From NCBI RefSeq assembly GCF_047345485.1, contig NZ_JBLFEN010000003.1, forward strand, positions 248,001 through 312,000: DNA of 64,000 nucleotides, given 5' to 3'. The position numbers and the translations under genes are program-made. Source of the DNA: Jejuia sp047345485. Its GTDB lineage: Bacteria > Bacteroidota > Bacteroidia > Flavobacteriales > Flavobacteriaceae. Positions 45,503 to 54,657 of the stretch are shown piece by piece. Positions within the stretch are counted from its first letter, which is position 1; each line of letters opens with the position of its first letter. The notes under the pieces are model-generated. The model was given only the letters and a program-made list of their open reading frames with translations. It did no database searches and was not told the origin of the DNA.

Positions 45503-45997
45503 ATGAATGTATTACCAGTAGTATTTAGCCTATTATTTATGTTATCAAGTTGTAATGATGCTGATGATAGTATTGCAACCAAAAATGAAACTGAACTAGA
45601 AAGTAATGAGAGCGCCAAAGCAAGTATAGTTAGTGTAACATCTACAGGAACAGCTGGGGCTTATGTTTTTAGCGTAGGTATTGCTAGTCCTGATACAGGA
45701 TGCGATCAATATGCAAACTGGTGGGAAGTAATATCCGAAGATGGTAGTACACTAATTTATAGAAGAATATTGGGGCACAGTCACGTAAACGAACAACCTT
45801 TTGTTAGATCTGGAGGTACAGTTACTATAGATGCATCTCAAATGGTAATTATAAGAGCACATATGAATACTTCGGGTTATGGTATAAACGTTTTTAGAGG
45901 TTCGGTATCAACAGGTTTTAAAGAAGATACTTTGGCTGAAAACTTTGCTGATAACCTATCAATGCAACAACCATTACCTACTAATTGCGCGTTTTAG
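45503..45997 (+). CDS. Lipoprotein of unknown function
   Basis: A 164-residue lipoprotein (lipobox LSSC, Cys17) with an acidic tether CNDADDS. The mature part looks like one beta-sandwich: ASPDTGCDQYANWWEVISED, LIYRRILGHSHVNEQPFVRS, VTIDASQMVIIRAHM. Two cysteines (in DTGCDQ and the C-terminal PTNCAF) may form a disulfide. I do not recognise a family. The DADDS acidic stretch just after the lipid cysteine could be a surface-export signal of Bacteroidota lipoproteins. It is 13 nt before the next gene and probably in one transcript with it. Confidence 0.75.
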   Translation: MNVLPVVFSLLFMLSSCNDADDSIATKNETELESNESAKASIVSVTSTGTAGAYVFSVGIASPDTGCDQYANWWEVISEDGSTLIYRRILGHSHVNEQPFVRSGGTVTIDASQMVIIRAHMNTSGYGINVFRGSVSTGFKEDTLAENFADNLSMQQPLPTNCAF

Positions 45998-46010
45998 ATA
46001 ATTTGTAATT

Positions 46011-46886
46011 ATGGAAAAATATATAAATGGTTTTAAAGATGCCTTTTTAGGTACTGTAGATTGGACGTATAAATCAATTCTTTTCGATGTGCTATGGTAC
46101 ACCAATTATTTTTATGGACTTCTTATCATTTCACTCTTAATTTGGTGTTTAGAAATAGCATTTCCCTGGCGCAAGCAACAAGCAATATTTAGAAAAGATT
46201 TTTGGCTAGATGGCTTTTACATGTTTTTTAATTTTTTTATTTTCTCTGTAGCTATAAGTGGGTTTTATAAGCTTTTACAAATTGGGTTTTTAGATTTAGG
46301 AATAACAAACAAATCGCTTGCATTATTTAACCCTTCGGGTTGGCCAACATGGGTTCAACTTTTAGTGTTTTTTGTGTTGTTAGATTTTGTGCAATGGTTT
46401 ACACATACGCTTTTACATAAATATCCATTCTTTTGGCAGTTTCATAAAGTACATCATAGCGTTAAAGAAATGGGGTTTGCAGCGCATTTAAGATACCATT
46501 GGATGGAAAACATATTATATAAACCCTTAAAAACTTTTGCAGTAATGCTGTTGTTTGGGTTTGAGCCAGAACATGCTTATATCGTTCATTTTATTGCTAT
46601 AACTATAGGTCATTTTAATCACTCTAATATTAAAATTACTTGGGGGCCTTTTAAATACATTATTAATAACCCAGTAATGCATTTATACCATCATGCTTAT
46701 CATTTACCAACGGGTAAATATGGTGTAAATTTTGGCATAAGTTTAAGTGTATGGGATTATATATTTAGAACGAATTATATTGCAGAAGACGGTGGGCAAA
46801 TTAAATTGGGGTTTCCAGGAGACGAGGAGTTTCCTAAGGATTTTGTAAGTCAAAACACCTATGGTTTTAAAACTACAAAAAAGTAA
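46011..46886 (+). CDS. Fatty acid hydroxylase / sterol desaturase family membrane protein
   Basis: A 291-residue integral membrane protein with about four helices. The di-iron histidine boxes typical of the superfamily are present: HTLLH, HKVHHS, HLRYHWME, and HLYHHAYH near the C-terminus. Members hydroxylate or desaturate lipids using oxygen. Bacterial homologues act on sphingolipids, carotenoids or sterol-like lipids. Substrate unknown. Neighbours give no pathway clue beyond the preceding lipoprotein gene. Confidence 0.9.
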   Translation: MEKYINGFKDAFLGTVDWTYKSILFDVLWYTNYFYGLLIISLLIWCLEIAFPWRKQQAIFRKDFWLDGFYMFFNFFIFSVAISGFYKLLQIGFLDLGITNKSLALFNPSGWPTWVQLLVFFVLLDFVQWFTHTLLHKYPFFWQFHKVHHSVKEMGFAAHLRYHWMENILYKPLKTFAVMLLFGFEPEHAYIVHFIAITIGHFNHSNIKITWGPFKYIINNPVMHLYHHAYHLPTGKYGVNFGISLSVWDYIFRTNYIAEDGGQIKLGFPGDEEFPKDFVSQNTYGFKTTKK

Positions 46887-47000
46887 TATTACGTTACTTT
46901 TCTTAACCTACTTCTATAATTATTTTATCAGGATTTATTTAAAAAAATAGTATTCTTACATATTTAAATTTTATAACTTACCATAAAATTATATGTTTTT

Positions 47001-47456
47001 ATGAAATTAACCCCTAGTAAATTAAATACGTTTAGCCTGTTTAAGTTACCATCTGCCTATTTTTGTGGTGTACGTGTAAAATATTTAGATGATAAAAAAT
47101 GCGAAGTCTCTGTAAAACATAGGTGGATCAATCAAAATCCATTTAAATCTATGTTTTGGGCAGTACAAGGTATGGCGGCAGAACTCTCATCTGGCGCATT
47201 AATGATTGGTAAAATACAAGAAACTGGAAAAAAAATATCTATGTTAGTTACCACAAATAATGCAACTTTTACCAAAAAAGCAACGGGCAGAATAACTTTT
47301 ACATGTAATGATGGGCATTTGATAGATGAGGCTTTAAGAAAAACTATTGCAACTGGAGAAGGGCAAACCATTTGGATGAAAACCGTTGGTATTAATGACG
47401 ATGGGGTAGAAGTATCTATCTTTAATTTTGAGTGGAGTGTTAAGGTGAAGAGTTAA
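47001..47456 (+). CDS. DUF4442 hotdog-fold protein
   Basis: A 151-residue protein resembling DUF4442/PaaI-like hotdog thioesterases: RVKYLDDKKCEVSVKHRWIN, NPFKSMFWAVQGMAAELSSG and FTKKATGRITFTCNDG. These fit the family pattern of a central helix packed on a beta-sheet. It might hydrolyse an acyl-CoA thioester or bind a lipid; a catalytic residue is not obvious. It is a stand-alone gene on the plus strand. Confidence 0.8.
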   Translation: MKLTPSKLNTFSLFKLPSAYFCGVRVKYLDDKKCEVSVKHRWINQNPFKSMFWAVQGMAAELSSGALMIGKIQETGKKISMLVTTNNATFTKKATGRITFTCNDGHLIDEALRKTIATGEGQTIWMKTVGINDDGVEVSIFNFEWSVKVKS

Positions 47457-47488
47457 TTTTCAATTAAAGAATAATTAATTTAAAGATA

Positions 47489-48007
47489 ATGTCCGACAAA
47501 AATGATTTTGAAATAAGAGGAAAGATTCTATCTTCTAGTTTACTAATTGAGGAACAACTTAATAGGATTATCTATAATTTTTTCATTCCTAAATCAATAG
47601 ATAAAATTACTAGAAGTAAGTTTTTAGAACTTTTCGTCTTCAATAAGACTTTTGGCGGTAAGTATCAAATTTATTCTGAATTGCTAAAAACTGGCAGATA
47701 TAAATTAAAAGTGGAAGAACAATTGAAGAAAAAACCTGTTTCACTCCAAAAAGAAACTATTTATGAGTTCGATTCCTTTAAAGAATTAGTTTCTAAAAAC
47801 TTGAGCAAACTTATTAAAGTTAGAAATGATGTTGCACACGGTTATGATATTTCAAAAGCTTTTGTTGCTTTAGAAGATGGTGAGTTTGTTTTTGCAAATA
47901 AGAATAAGTTCAATAAAATAATTAATTCAGATGTGGAGGATTATATTAAGCTGACAAATGAAACTAATATACTGTTAAATATTACTCAAGGAGTTTTACA
48001 AGACTAG
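47489..48007 (+). CDS. HEPN-like hypothetical protein
   Basis: A 172-residue, largely helical protein. The motif KVRNDVAHGYD (Arg112, His117) fits the R-N-x3-H box of HEPN domains, near the start of the last helices as expected. The N-terminal helix SSSLLIEEQLNRIIYNFF resembles the first HEPN helix of MltR/DUF4145-like proteins. HEPN domains often are RNases in toxin-antitoxin or defence systems, but single ones may be regulatory. No nucleotidyltransferase or antitoxin gene is adjacent. Function not assigned. Confidence 0.65.
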   Translation: MSDKNDFEIRGKILSSSLLIEEQLNRIIYNFFIPKSIDKITRSKFLELFVFNKTFGGKYQIYSELLKTGRYKLKVEEQLKKKPVSLQKETIYEFDSFKELVSKNLSKLIKVRNDVAHGYDISKAFVALEDGEFVFANKNKFNKIINSDVEDYIKLTNETNILLNITQGVLQD

Positions 48008-48090
48008 AAATCTTAATAATGCTGTAACAAAACCGTAAACTAATCAACATATAAACAAATCAACAGTTAAACATAAAAACATCAATTAAA

Positions 48091-48891
48091 ATGACTTCAC
48101 ACGAAATAGATTATCGCATTTATGGCGAAGAAATGCAATATGTAGAAATAGAATTAGATCCGCAAGAAGGTGTTATAGCAGAAGCAGGAAGCTTTATGAT
48201 GATGGATGATGGTATAAAAATGGAAACTATTTTTGGAGACGGTTCTCAAAAAGACACAGGCTTTTTAGGTAAAATATTAGGTGCAGGCAAACGTATCCTA
48301 ACTGGAGAGAGTTTGTTTATGACGGCTTTTTATAACGATTTAGTAGGTAAGCGTAATGTGTCTTTTGCATCGCCATATCCTGGAAAAATTATCCCAATAG
48401 ATTTAACTGAGTTTGGTGGTAAGTTCATCTGTCAAAAAGATGCTTTTCTTTGTGCTGCGAAGGGTGTAAGCGTTGGTATAGAGTTTTCAAAAAAACTAGG
48501 ACGTGGTTTATTTGGAGGCGAAGGTTTTATTATGCAAAAATTAGAAGGTGATGGTATGGCATTTGTACACGCGGGTGGTACTATGGCTAAAAAAGAATTA
48601 GCAGCAGGAGAGACATTAAGAGTAGATACAGGGTGTATTGTGGGTTTTGATCAAACTGTAGATTATGATATTGAATTTGTAGGCGGTATTAAAAATACTG
48701 TATTTGGTGGCGAGGGGCTATTTTTTGCCAAATTACAAGGCCCAGGAACAGTTTTTGTTCAATCTTTACCATTTAGCAGACTTGCTGGTAGAGTGCTAGC
48801 ATCTGCACCAAGAAGCGGAGGAAAAGGTAAAGGTGAGGGCAGTATCCTAGGTGGTTTAGGTGATATTTTAGATGGTGATAATAGGTTTTAA
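48091..48891 (+). CDS. AIM24 / TIGR00266 family protein
   Basis: A 266-residue beta-rich protein: YVEIELDPQEGVIAEAGSFM, ESLFMTAFYND, FICQKDAFLCAAKGVSVGIE, FGGEGFIMQKLEGDGMAFVH, VDTGCIVGFDQTVDYDIEFV and a glycine-rich end. These match the AIM24/TIGR00266 family, a double-stranded beta-helix of unknown role, broadly conserved in bacteria and related to mitochondrial AIM24. Single gene with no operon partner. Confidence 0.9.
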   Translation: MTSHEIDYRIYGEEMQYVEIELDPQEGVIAEAGSFMMMDDGIKMETIFGDGSQKDTGFLGKILGAGKRILTGESLFMTAFYNDLVGKRNVSFASPYPGKIIPIDLTEFGGKFICQKDAFLCAAKGVSVGIEFSKKLGRGLFGGEGFIMQKLEGDGMAFVHAGGTMAKKELAAGETLRVDTGCIVGFDQTVDYDIEFVGGIKNTVFGGEGLFFAKLQGPGTVFVQSLPFSRLAGRVLASAPRSGGKGKGEGSILGGLGDILDGDNRF

Positions 48892-49014
48892 CACTGTTAA
48901 AATCCTATTAAAATGGTATACTTTTGTAATTTTTGTTTAACTTTATACACTAACCTAAAAACAGTGCATATACCAAAATCTACTTTATTACAAACCTAAA
49001 ATCCTAAAATTAAA

Positions 49015-49212
49015 ATGGCAAGAGCAATGCTAGATTACACAAAAACAATACTTGAGAAAGTAAGTTTTGACGCGACATTGTTTTGCAAAGAAGTACAAAA
49101 GGCAGTTGAAAGATTATTACCTTATGAGATTGAAGAGCTTAAACATTATATTCTATCTCTTGTGCAGCAAAACCCAGAATTAAATCAATGTATGATTTAT
49201 TTGAAAGCATAA
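49015..49212 (+). CDS. Small conserved-looking hypothetical protein
   Basis: A 65-residue soluble, helical protein starting MARAMLDYTKTILEKVSFD. Its middle reads CKEVQKAVERLLPYEIEEL. I have an impression of similar short genes in other flavobacteria, but cannot name a family. It is well separated, has its own upstream region of 123 bp and is followed at once by a strong terminator, which supports it as a real gene. Confidence 0.7.
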   Translation: MARAMLDYTKTILEKVSFDATLFCKEVQKAVERLLPYEIEELKHYILSLVQQNPELNQCMIYLKA

Positions 49213-49239
49213 AAAAAGCGACCTAAAGGTCGCTTTTTT
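49212..49239. terminator. Bidirectional terminator between the 65-aa gene and oxyR
   Basis: AAAAAAGCGACC pairs with GGTCGCTTTTTT around a TAAA loop. The stop codon of the upstream gene overlaps its first A residues. The tracts on both sides allow use by the convergent oxyR gene as well. Confidence 0.92.
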
Positions 49240-49266
49240 AATTTACTCATAATACTTTTAAAATTG

Positions 49267-50208
49267 TCACTTACTTGGTAAAGGGCTAATAATTTTTACA
49301 TCCTGAAATTTAATTGCGCCTCGAATAATTCCAGTTATTACAGATTGCATAGCCTCTATAATCTGCATTTTTAATTCGCTTTTATGATAAATAATACTCA
49401 CCTCTCTAGCAGGAGAGGGCTCTTCAAAATAATGTAAATTATGTTTAATATTAGTATTTAAATCTAAAGTATGTAAGTAAGGTAGCAGCGTCATGCCTAA
49501 GCCTTCGTTAGATAGTTTTATTAAGGTTTCTATACTACCACTTTCCAACTGAAACTTATCGTCTTCATGATCTTTAAAAACTTTACATAAATTAATAACG
49601 CCATCTCTAAAACAATGGCCATCTTCTAGAAGTAGCATATCTTCAATTACTAAGTTTTCAACTTTAATTTTTTCTTGTGTATGTAATTTATGTCCTTTAG
49701 GTATATAGGCAACAAAAGGTTCAAAATACAAAACGCGTTCTTTAATATTATCATTTTGTAAAGGTGTAGCAGCAATGGCAGCATCTAAATGTCCTTCATT
49801 TATGCGATTAATGATCTCTTCTGTATTAAGCTCTTCAATTTTTAATTTAATTTTTGGATACTTTTTTATAAAAGTTTTCAAAAACATGGGTAGTAGTGTA
49901 GGCATGATTGTTGGGATAATACCTAATTTAAACTCTCCACCAATAAACCCTTTTTGCTGATCTACAATATCTTGAATTCTATATGACTCATTAACAATAT
50001 TTTTAGCTTGGTTTACAATTTTTCTGCCAACATCGGTTAACTCAATAGGTTTTTTACTACGATCAAAAATCAAAATATCAAGTTCGTCCTCTAATTTTTG
50101 AATTTGCATACTCAAAGTAGGTTGCGTAACAAAACATTTTTCTGCTGCTTTGGTAAAGTTTTGATGTTCAGCAACGGCCAATACATAGTATAATTGCGTA
50201 ATTGTCAT
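49267..50208 (-). CDS. oxyR: OxyR, LysR-type peroxide-sensing regulator
   Basis: A 313-residue LysR protein with an N-terminal helix-turn-helix (FTKAAEKCFVTQPTLSMQIQ). The redox pair falls in LLLEDGHCFRDGVINLC at Cys199 and Cys208, exactly the numbering of E. coli OxyR. On peroxide exposure these form a disulfide and the protein activates catalase, Dps and similar genes. No target gene lies next to it. It shares a terminator with the convergent small gene. Confidence 0.94.
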   Translation of the reverse strand: MTITQLYYVLAVAEHQNFTKAAEKCFVTQPTLSMQIQKLEDELDILIFDRSKKPIELTDVGRKIVNQAKNIVNESYRIQDIVDQQKGFIGGEFKLGIIPTIMPTLLPMFLKTFIKKYPKIKLKIEELNTEEIINRINEGHLDAAIAATPLQNDNIKERVLYFEPFVAYIPKGHKLHTQEKIKVENLVIEDMLLLEDGHCFRDGVINLCKVFKDHEDDKFQLESGSIETLIKLSNEGLGMTLLPYLHTLDLNTNIKHNLHYFEEPSPAREVSIIYHKSELKMQIIEAMQSVITGIIRGAIKFQDVKIISPLPSK

Positions 50209-50349
50209 TAAGGTAAGTTTAGATTATAAAAATATAAAAACTATCAATCTTACTTATAGAATAATAGTTTTTTTATAAACTATTATTGTTTATACATAAT
50301 TATGATTGTATTTAGTGATTTTTTAAAATTGCAAGTTAAATATTAACTA

Positions 50350-50378
50350 AAAAACAAAAGACGACCATTTGGTCGTCT
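50350..50378 (-). terminator. Terminator of the DUF2141 gene
   Basis: AGACGACCA (50359-50367) and TGGTCGTCT (50370-50378) form a perfect 9-bp stem. On the minus strand a T-rich tract follows (complement of the A run at 50349-50358). It sits 22 nt past the DUF2141 stop. Confidence 0.9.
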
Positions 50379-50400
50379 CTCAGTTATATATCTAAATAGA

Positions 50401-50826
50401 TTAGAATTTAATATCTATATCTAAGTTAGTTGTATTCATTTCAAATTTTGCTTCTGCAAATTGTGGTGGTCCATAACTCATAGGGTTATTAGACATGCCG
50501 TATGATTCTTGTGGCATACCTCTATCGTCAAAATCCATAGTATTATTATCATTTTCATCGTGTAATGCCATAATAGCGTAAGTTCCAGGTGTTACATTTT
50601 TAAAAGTTACTAAAATTTTACCATCAACTATTTTACTTTTAGCATTTTTTATGCCAGGGCCTCTCATAAAAGTTTCTTTGGTGTGTAGTGATACTGCAAC
50701 GCTTCCATTATTATTTGTAATATTTTTGATAGTTACAGTTATAGTGTTTCCGGTGTCTACTGCTTGTGCATTAGTAAAATTTACGGTTAAGAATAATGCG
50801 ATAAATACTGTTGTTAAAGTTTTCAT
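50401..50826 (-). CDS. Secreted DUF2141 protein
   Basis: A 141-residue protein with a signal peptide (cleavage near TNA-QA). The family signatures are clear: ITNNNGSVAVSLHTKETFM, GTYAIMALHDENDNNTMDFD and ESYGMSNNPMSYGPPQFAEA. DUF2141 is a single beta-sandwich of unknown function, common in Bacteroidota envelopes. Single-gene transcript, ended by the terminator at 50350. Confidence 0.92.
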   Translation of the reverse strand: MKTLTTVFIALFLTVNFTNAQAVDTGNTITVTIKNITNNNGSVAVSLHTKETFMRGPGIKNAKSKIVDGKILVTFKNVTPGTYAIMALHDENDNNTMDFDDRGMPQESYGMSNNPMSYGPPQFAEAKFEMNTTNLDIDIKF

Positions 50827-50988
50827 GATGTATGTTTTTTAGTGTTATGTTTTGTTGAACACTTCAAAGATGCGATACTCATTTAGTATTTTATAATTAG
50901 AATTACCGAATTGTAAATTTTTGATGATGAATTGTTGATTTTGGTATTGAAGACTAACAATTTAGGATTTAAAACTCTAACATTTTTT

Positions 50989-52320
50989 TTATAATAACCC
51001 TCTAGCTTTTATTTCAAGATATTTATTAATAGTATCTACAGTTAAATTTTTTGGTGTAGTTAATATAGAGTAGATACCAAATTTTTTAAGTTCATTTACT
51101 ATTAAACGTTTTTCAAAATCAAACTTTTCAGCAATCACTTTATCATAAACTTGCTGTACCGTTTCTGCTTTGTCGTTTATAAGTGTATCAATTTCTGTAT
51201 TCTTAAAAAAGATAACAACTAGTAGATGACTTTTAGCAATGGCTTTTAAATATGGTAGTTGCCTATTTAAGCCATCTAAAGTTTCAAAATTAGTGTACAT
51301 TAAAAGTAAACTTCTGTGTGTAATATGTCGTTTAATGTTGTCATATAGTTTTCCGAAATCACTTTCAAAATAATCAGTTTTCACATTATATAACGCTTCT
51401 AAAACTAATTGCATTTGTCCGCTTCTACGTTCTGCAACTACTACATTATCTATCTTTTTTGAAAACGATAACATACCAGCTTTATCATGCTTTTTTAAAA
51501 CAATATTACTAATGACTAAGGTGGCATTAATAGCAAAGTCTAATAAGCTTAAACCATCAAAGGGCATTTTCATAATCCGCCCTTTATCAATTATGGAGTA
51601 TACGGGTTGCGACTTTTCATCTTGAAATTGATTGACCATTAATTGATTTCTTTTAGCTGTTGCTTTCCAATTAATAGTGCGTAAATCATCACCTAACACA
51701 TATTCTTTAATTTGCTCAAACTCCATGGTGTGTCCTAAACGGCGTACTTTTTTAAGCCCAAAATCCATGGCGTTTTTATTAATATTTAATAGCTCGAACT
51801 TTTTTAATTGTTTAAAACTTGGGTAGGTTGGTACCATAGTTTTAGTATCAAACATAAAACGTTTTGCTACTAATTTTAAGGCAGAAGAGGCATAAATATT
51901 TAATAACCCAAAATGATACTCACCTCTTTCTTTGGGTGTTAAATTATACGTAATATTTCTATTTTGCCTAGGACGTATTGTTTCTTTTATTTTGAAATCT
52001 CTAATTTGAAATTGTTCAGGAATTTCATCTATAATTTCTAAATGAGACACAAAAGTGTAGTTGTTTCTAATGTTAATTTCAATTTGATTTGCATCGCCAT
52101 TAGAGAATTTATCAGGAACAATTCTACGAGCTTCAATTTTTTGTTTCCCCATAAAAATAATTAACATATCTAGAAAAAATAGACCAACTAAAACCAATAT
52201 ACTTAACTGTGCAATATTAAAAAGTAGAGGTATAAAGTAGCTTAAAGCAAATAGAACTACAATACCAATACCTGCATAAAAAAAACGGGGTTGTATGTAA
52301 AAGGGTTTTAGGAAATTCAA
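50989..52320 (-). CDS. DUF58 domain protein
   Basis: A 443-residue protein with two N-terminal membrane helices and a DUF58/von Willebrand-like region containing MEFEQIKEYVLGDDLRTINWKATA and NQFQDEKSQPVYSIIDKGR. DUF58 proteins are partners of MoxR ATPases and probably act in envelope protein maturation or stress. Last gene of the five-gene minus-strand operon, 52 nt after the moxR gene. Confidence 0.92.
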   Translation of the reverse strand: MNFLKPFYIQPRFFYAGIGIVVLFALSYFIPLLFNIAQLSILVLVGLFFLDMLIIFMGKQKIEARRIVPDKFSNGDANQIEINIRNNYTFVSHLEIIDEIPEQFQIRDFKIKETIRPRQNRNITYNLTPKERGEYHFGLLNIYASSALKLVAKRFMFDTKTMVPTYPSFKQLKKFELLNINKNAMDFGLKKVRRLGHTMEFEQIKEYVLGDDLRTINWKATAKRNQLMVNQFQDEKSQPVYSIIDKGRIMKMPFDGLSLLDFAINATLVISNIVLKKHDKAGMLSFSKKIDNVVVAERRSGQMQLVLEALYNVKTDYFESDFGKLYDNIKRHITHRSLLLMYTNFETLDGLNRQLPYLKAIAKSHLLVVIFFKNTEIDTLINDKAETVQQVYDKVIAEKFDFEKRLIVNELKKFGIYSILTTPKNLTVDTINKYLEIKARGLL

Positions 52321-52372
52321 TATTTTAGTTATTGGTGAATACTGCTTACTGATAACTGAGATTGCAAACTTT

Positions 52373-53449
52373 TTATCTAGGTATTTCTACAGTTTCAATA
52401 ATTTGATTAATAATTTGTTTACTTGTTACACCTTCCATTTCGCGTTCTGGCGTTACAATAACTCTGTGGTGTAATACAGGTATTACGGCACGTTTTATAT
52501 CTTCTGGGGTTACAAAATCGCGTCCGTTCATGGCTGCAAATGCTTTACTTGCTTTTAGTACAGATATTGAGGCTCTAGGTGATGCACCCAAATATAAAAA
52601 GCGGTTGCTTCTGGTGGCAACAATTAATTCTGCTATGTATTTTAATAAGTGTTTTTCAACAATTACTTGGTTTACTAAGTTTTGATAATTAGCAATTTGT
52701 GTTGCCGTTAAAAACGATGTTATTTTTTCAGTTTTCGTGCCTTCTTTTAAGTCATGTTCTCTAGATAAAATTTCAATTTCCTCTTCTAAATTAGGATAAT
52801 CCACATCAATTTTAAATAAAAACCTATCCAATTGAGCTTCGGGTAAGCGGTATGTGCCTTCTTGCTCTACAGGATTTTGGGTTGCTAATACCATAAATGG
52901 TGTGTCTAATATATATTTATGGCCATCTATAGTAATTTGCTGTTCTTCCATAACCTCAAACAAAGCAGCTTGGGTTTTTGCAGGCGCACGATTAATCTCA
53001 TCAATAAGTATCATATTGGAGAAAATAGGCCCTTTTTTAAACTCAAATTCTGAATCTTTAAGGTTGAATACTGAGGTGCCTAAAATATCACTTGGCATCA
53101 AATCTGGTGTGAATTGAATTCTACTAAAACCAACACTTAACGATTTGGCTAATAGTTTAGCAGTTACCGTTTTTGCAACACCAGGCACACCCTCAATTAG
53201 CGAATGCCCTTTAGCCAAAAGTGATGCAATTAGCATATCTACCATATCTTTTTGGCCAACAATAACTTTACCTACTTCGGCTCTTATTTTAGAAACACTA
53301 TGTTGAAGCTCTGATAAATCTAATCTGTTTTTAAATTCTAAGTCTTTAGTATCATCATTTAAAGCACTATCATCTATAGATGACACTGTATTGGGCTCTG
53401 ATTTTGGTAAAAACTCTTGGTTGTTGTTATCTTCTTTATTTTCGTCCAT
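52373..53449 (-). CDS. MoxR-family AAA ATPase
   Basis: A 358-residue ATPase. Residues 1-40 are an acidic, Asn/Asp-rich extension. The Walker A is EGVPGVAKT, Walker B is MILIDEINRAPAKTQAALFE, sensor 1 is MVLATQNPVEQEGTYRLPEA, and the lid region has YLGASPRASISVLKASKA. MoxR proteins act as chaperones for the DUF58/vWA partners encoded beside them. The gene starts 2 nt after the DUF4350 gene. Confidence 0.95.
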   Translation of the reverse strand: MDENKEDNNNQEFLPKSEPNTVSSIDDSALNDDTKDLEFKNRLDLSELQHSVSKIRAEVGKVIVGQKDMVDMLIASLLAKGHSLIEGVPGVAKTVTAKLLAKSLSVGFSRIQFTPDLMPSDILGTSVFNLKDSEFEFKKGPIFSNMILIDEINRAPAKTQAALFEVMEEQQITIDGHKYILDTPFMVLATQNPVEQEGTYRLPEAQLDRFLFKIDVDYPNLEEEIEILSREHDLKEGTKTEKITSFLTATQIANYQNLVNQVIVEKHLLKYIAELIVATRSNRFLYLGASPRASISVLKASKAFAAMNGRDFVTPEDIKRAVIPVLHHRVIVTPEREMEGVTSKQIINQIIETVEIPR

Positions 53450-53451
53450 AA

Positions 53452-54657
53452 TTATTGTGAATAAAATGCTTCTATAAATTTATTTAATTTGATGAGGCTT
53501 TGCTCTGTAAGTTCATCTTTACTTTGTAACCATTTTATATAGTTAATTAACTGCGCTACATCGTCTTTTTTTCTACCTGATTTACTTGCTAGTTTTTTTA
53601 TAAAATCATCATCTAGTATTGCGGTGTCAATATTAAAGTCGGTTCTAATTTTTTCTAAAAAATAGGTTATTTTTTTGTGAGTTAGGTTTTTATAATCTTG
53701 GGTTTCAATGTATAAATTGGATATTGTTTTTATAAAAGCTAAAGATGTGTTTTGTACTGGTTTTATAATTTTTATAACACGTTGCCTACGTTTAGCGTTA
53801 AAAATCATAAATAGTAATAAGAATATTAAGGCAGTATACCACGCCCACCTAAATGATAATTGTTCCATAAACCATCTTAAGTTAGATTCTTGTTCTGCAT
53901 CTCCATAAGGTGTTTGTCGTTTTGTGTAAGAATCAAAATACACATCGTCGTCTGGTAAATAAGATAATACGTGCTCTATATAACGATATCTATCGTTTTT
54001 TAAAATATGATAATTGGTAAAAGCTTTTGGTTCAGTATGCAGCAATATGCTTCCGTTTCCAAAAGGGATTTTTATAAAGTTTACACGTTTTTTATCTGTT
54101 TTGGCGTATCCTAAAACTGTGTAGTTAATACTATCAAAACTAGAAAAATAATAATCGCCTTCAGTTTTGTCTATTTTGGTTGCGTTTAAATTTTTATTTT
54201 GAAACGATAATTCCGAAATGCTATCTTTTTTAGGGTTGTATTCAAAATCAACATCAATATTCAATGTGTCATGTATTTTTTGGGGATAGTAATAATCTGA
54301 TATAAATAAGGTATTACCTTTATCTACAAAATCTAAGAGTTTGTTTACTGAATAATTAGAGAGATAGTCTGATTTTCCAATAATTATATAATTGCCCTTA
54401 GCGTCATGGTCGCCTTCACCATATTCAGAATTTGCATAAAGATAGCTTGATGGTTGATGGTATACCGTTCTTAACTTATAGCTTTCAAATAGATTAGGGA
54501 GTTCTGTGTAAAGTACACTTAAACCATAAGGTTTGTTACTTCTTTCGTTAAAAGATTCTTCCCAGTCTATAGTTTTTGTGCGTTTTATACCAAAAGTTAA
54601 GGCGGCTACAACTATTAGCGTGATGATTATTAATATAATAGGTAAAATCTTCTTCAT
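53452..54657 (-). CDS. DUF4350 membrane protein
   Basis: A 401-residue protein with an N-terminal anchor and a second membrane helix near residues 275-292. The periplasmic part (DWEESFNERSNKPYGLSVLY, TLFISDYYYPQ) fits DUF4350. The C-terminal cytoplasmic part is helical. Its start codon overlaps the upstream stop (TAATG), so translation is coupled. Standard member of this MoxR operon in flavobacteria; function unknown. Confidence 0.88.
   Translation of the reverse strand: MKKILPIILIIITLIVVAALTFGIKRTKTIDWEESFNERSNKPYGLSVLYTELPNLFESYKLRTVYHQPSSYLYANSEYGEGDHDAKGNYIIIGKSDYLSNYSVNKLLDFVDKGNTLFISDYYYPQKIHDTLNIDVDFEYNPKKDSISELSFQNKNLNATKIDKTEGDYYFSSFDSINYTVLGYAKTDKKRVNFIKIPFGNGSILLHTEPKAFTNYHILKNDRYRYIEHVLSYLPDDDVYFDSYTKRQTPYGDAEQESNLRWFMEQLSFRWAWYTALIFLLLFMIFNAKRRQRVIKIIKPVQNTSLAFIKTISNLYIETQDYKNLTHKKITYFLEKIRTDFNIDTAILDDDFIKKLASKSGRKKDDVAQLINYIKWLQSKDELTEQSLIKLNKFIEAFYSQ

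Noticed and set aside
46887..46902. Terminator after the sterol-desaturase-family gene
   Set aside because: AAGTAA/TTACTT can pair over 6 bp, but the stem is weak and there is no convincing T tract.
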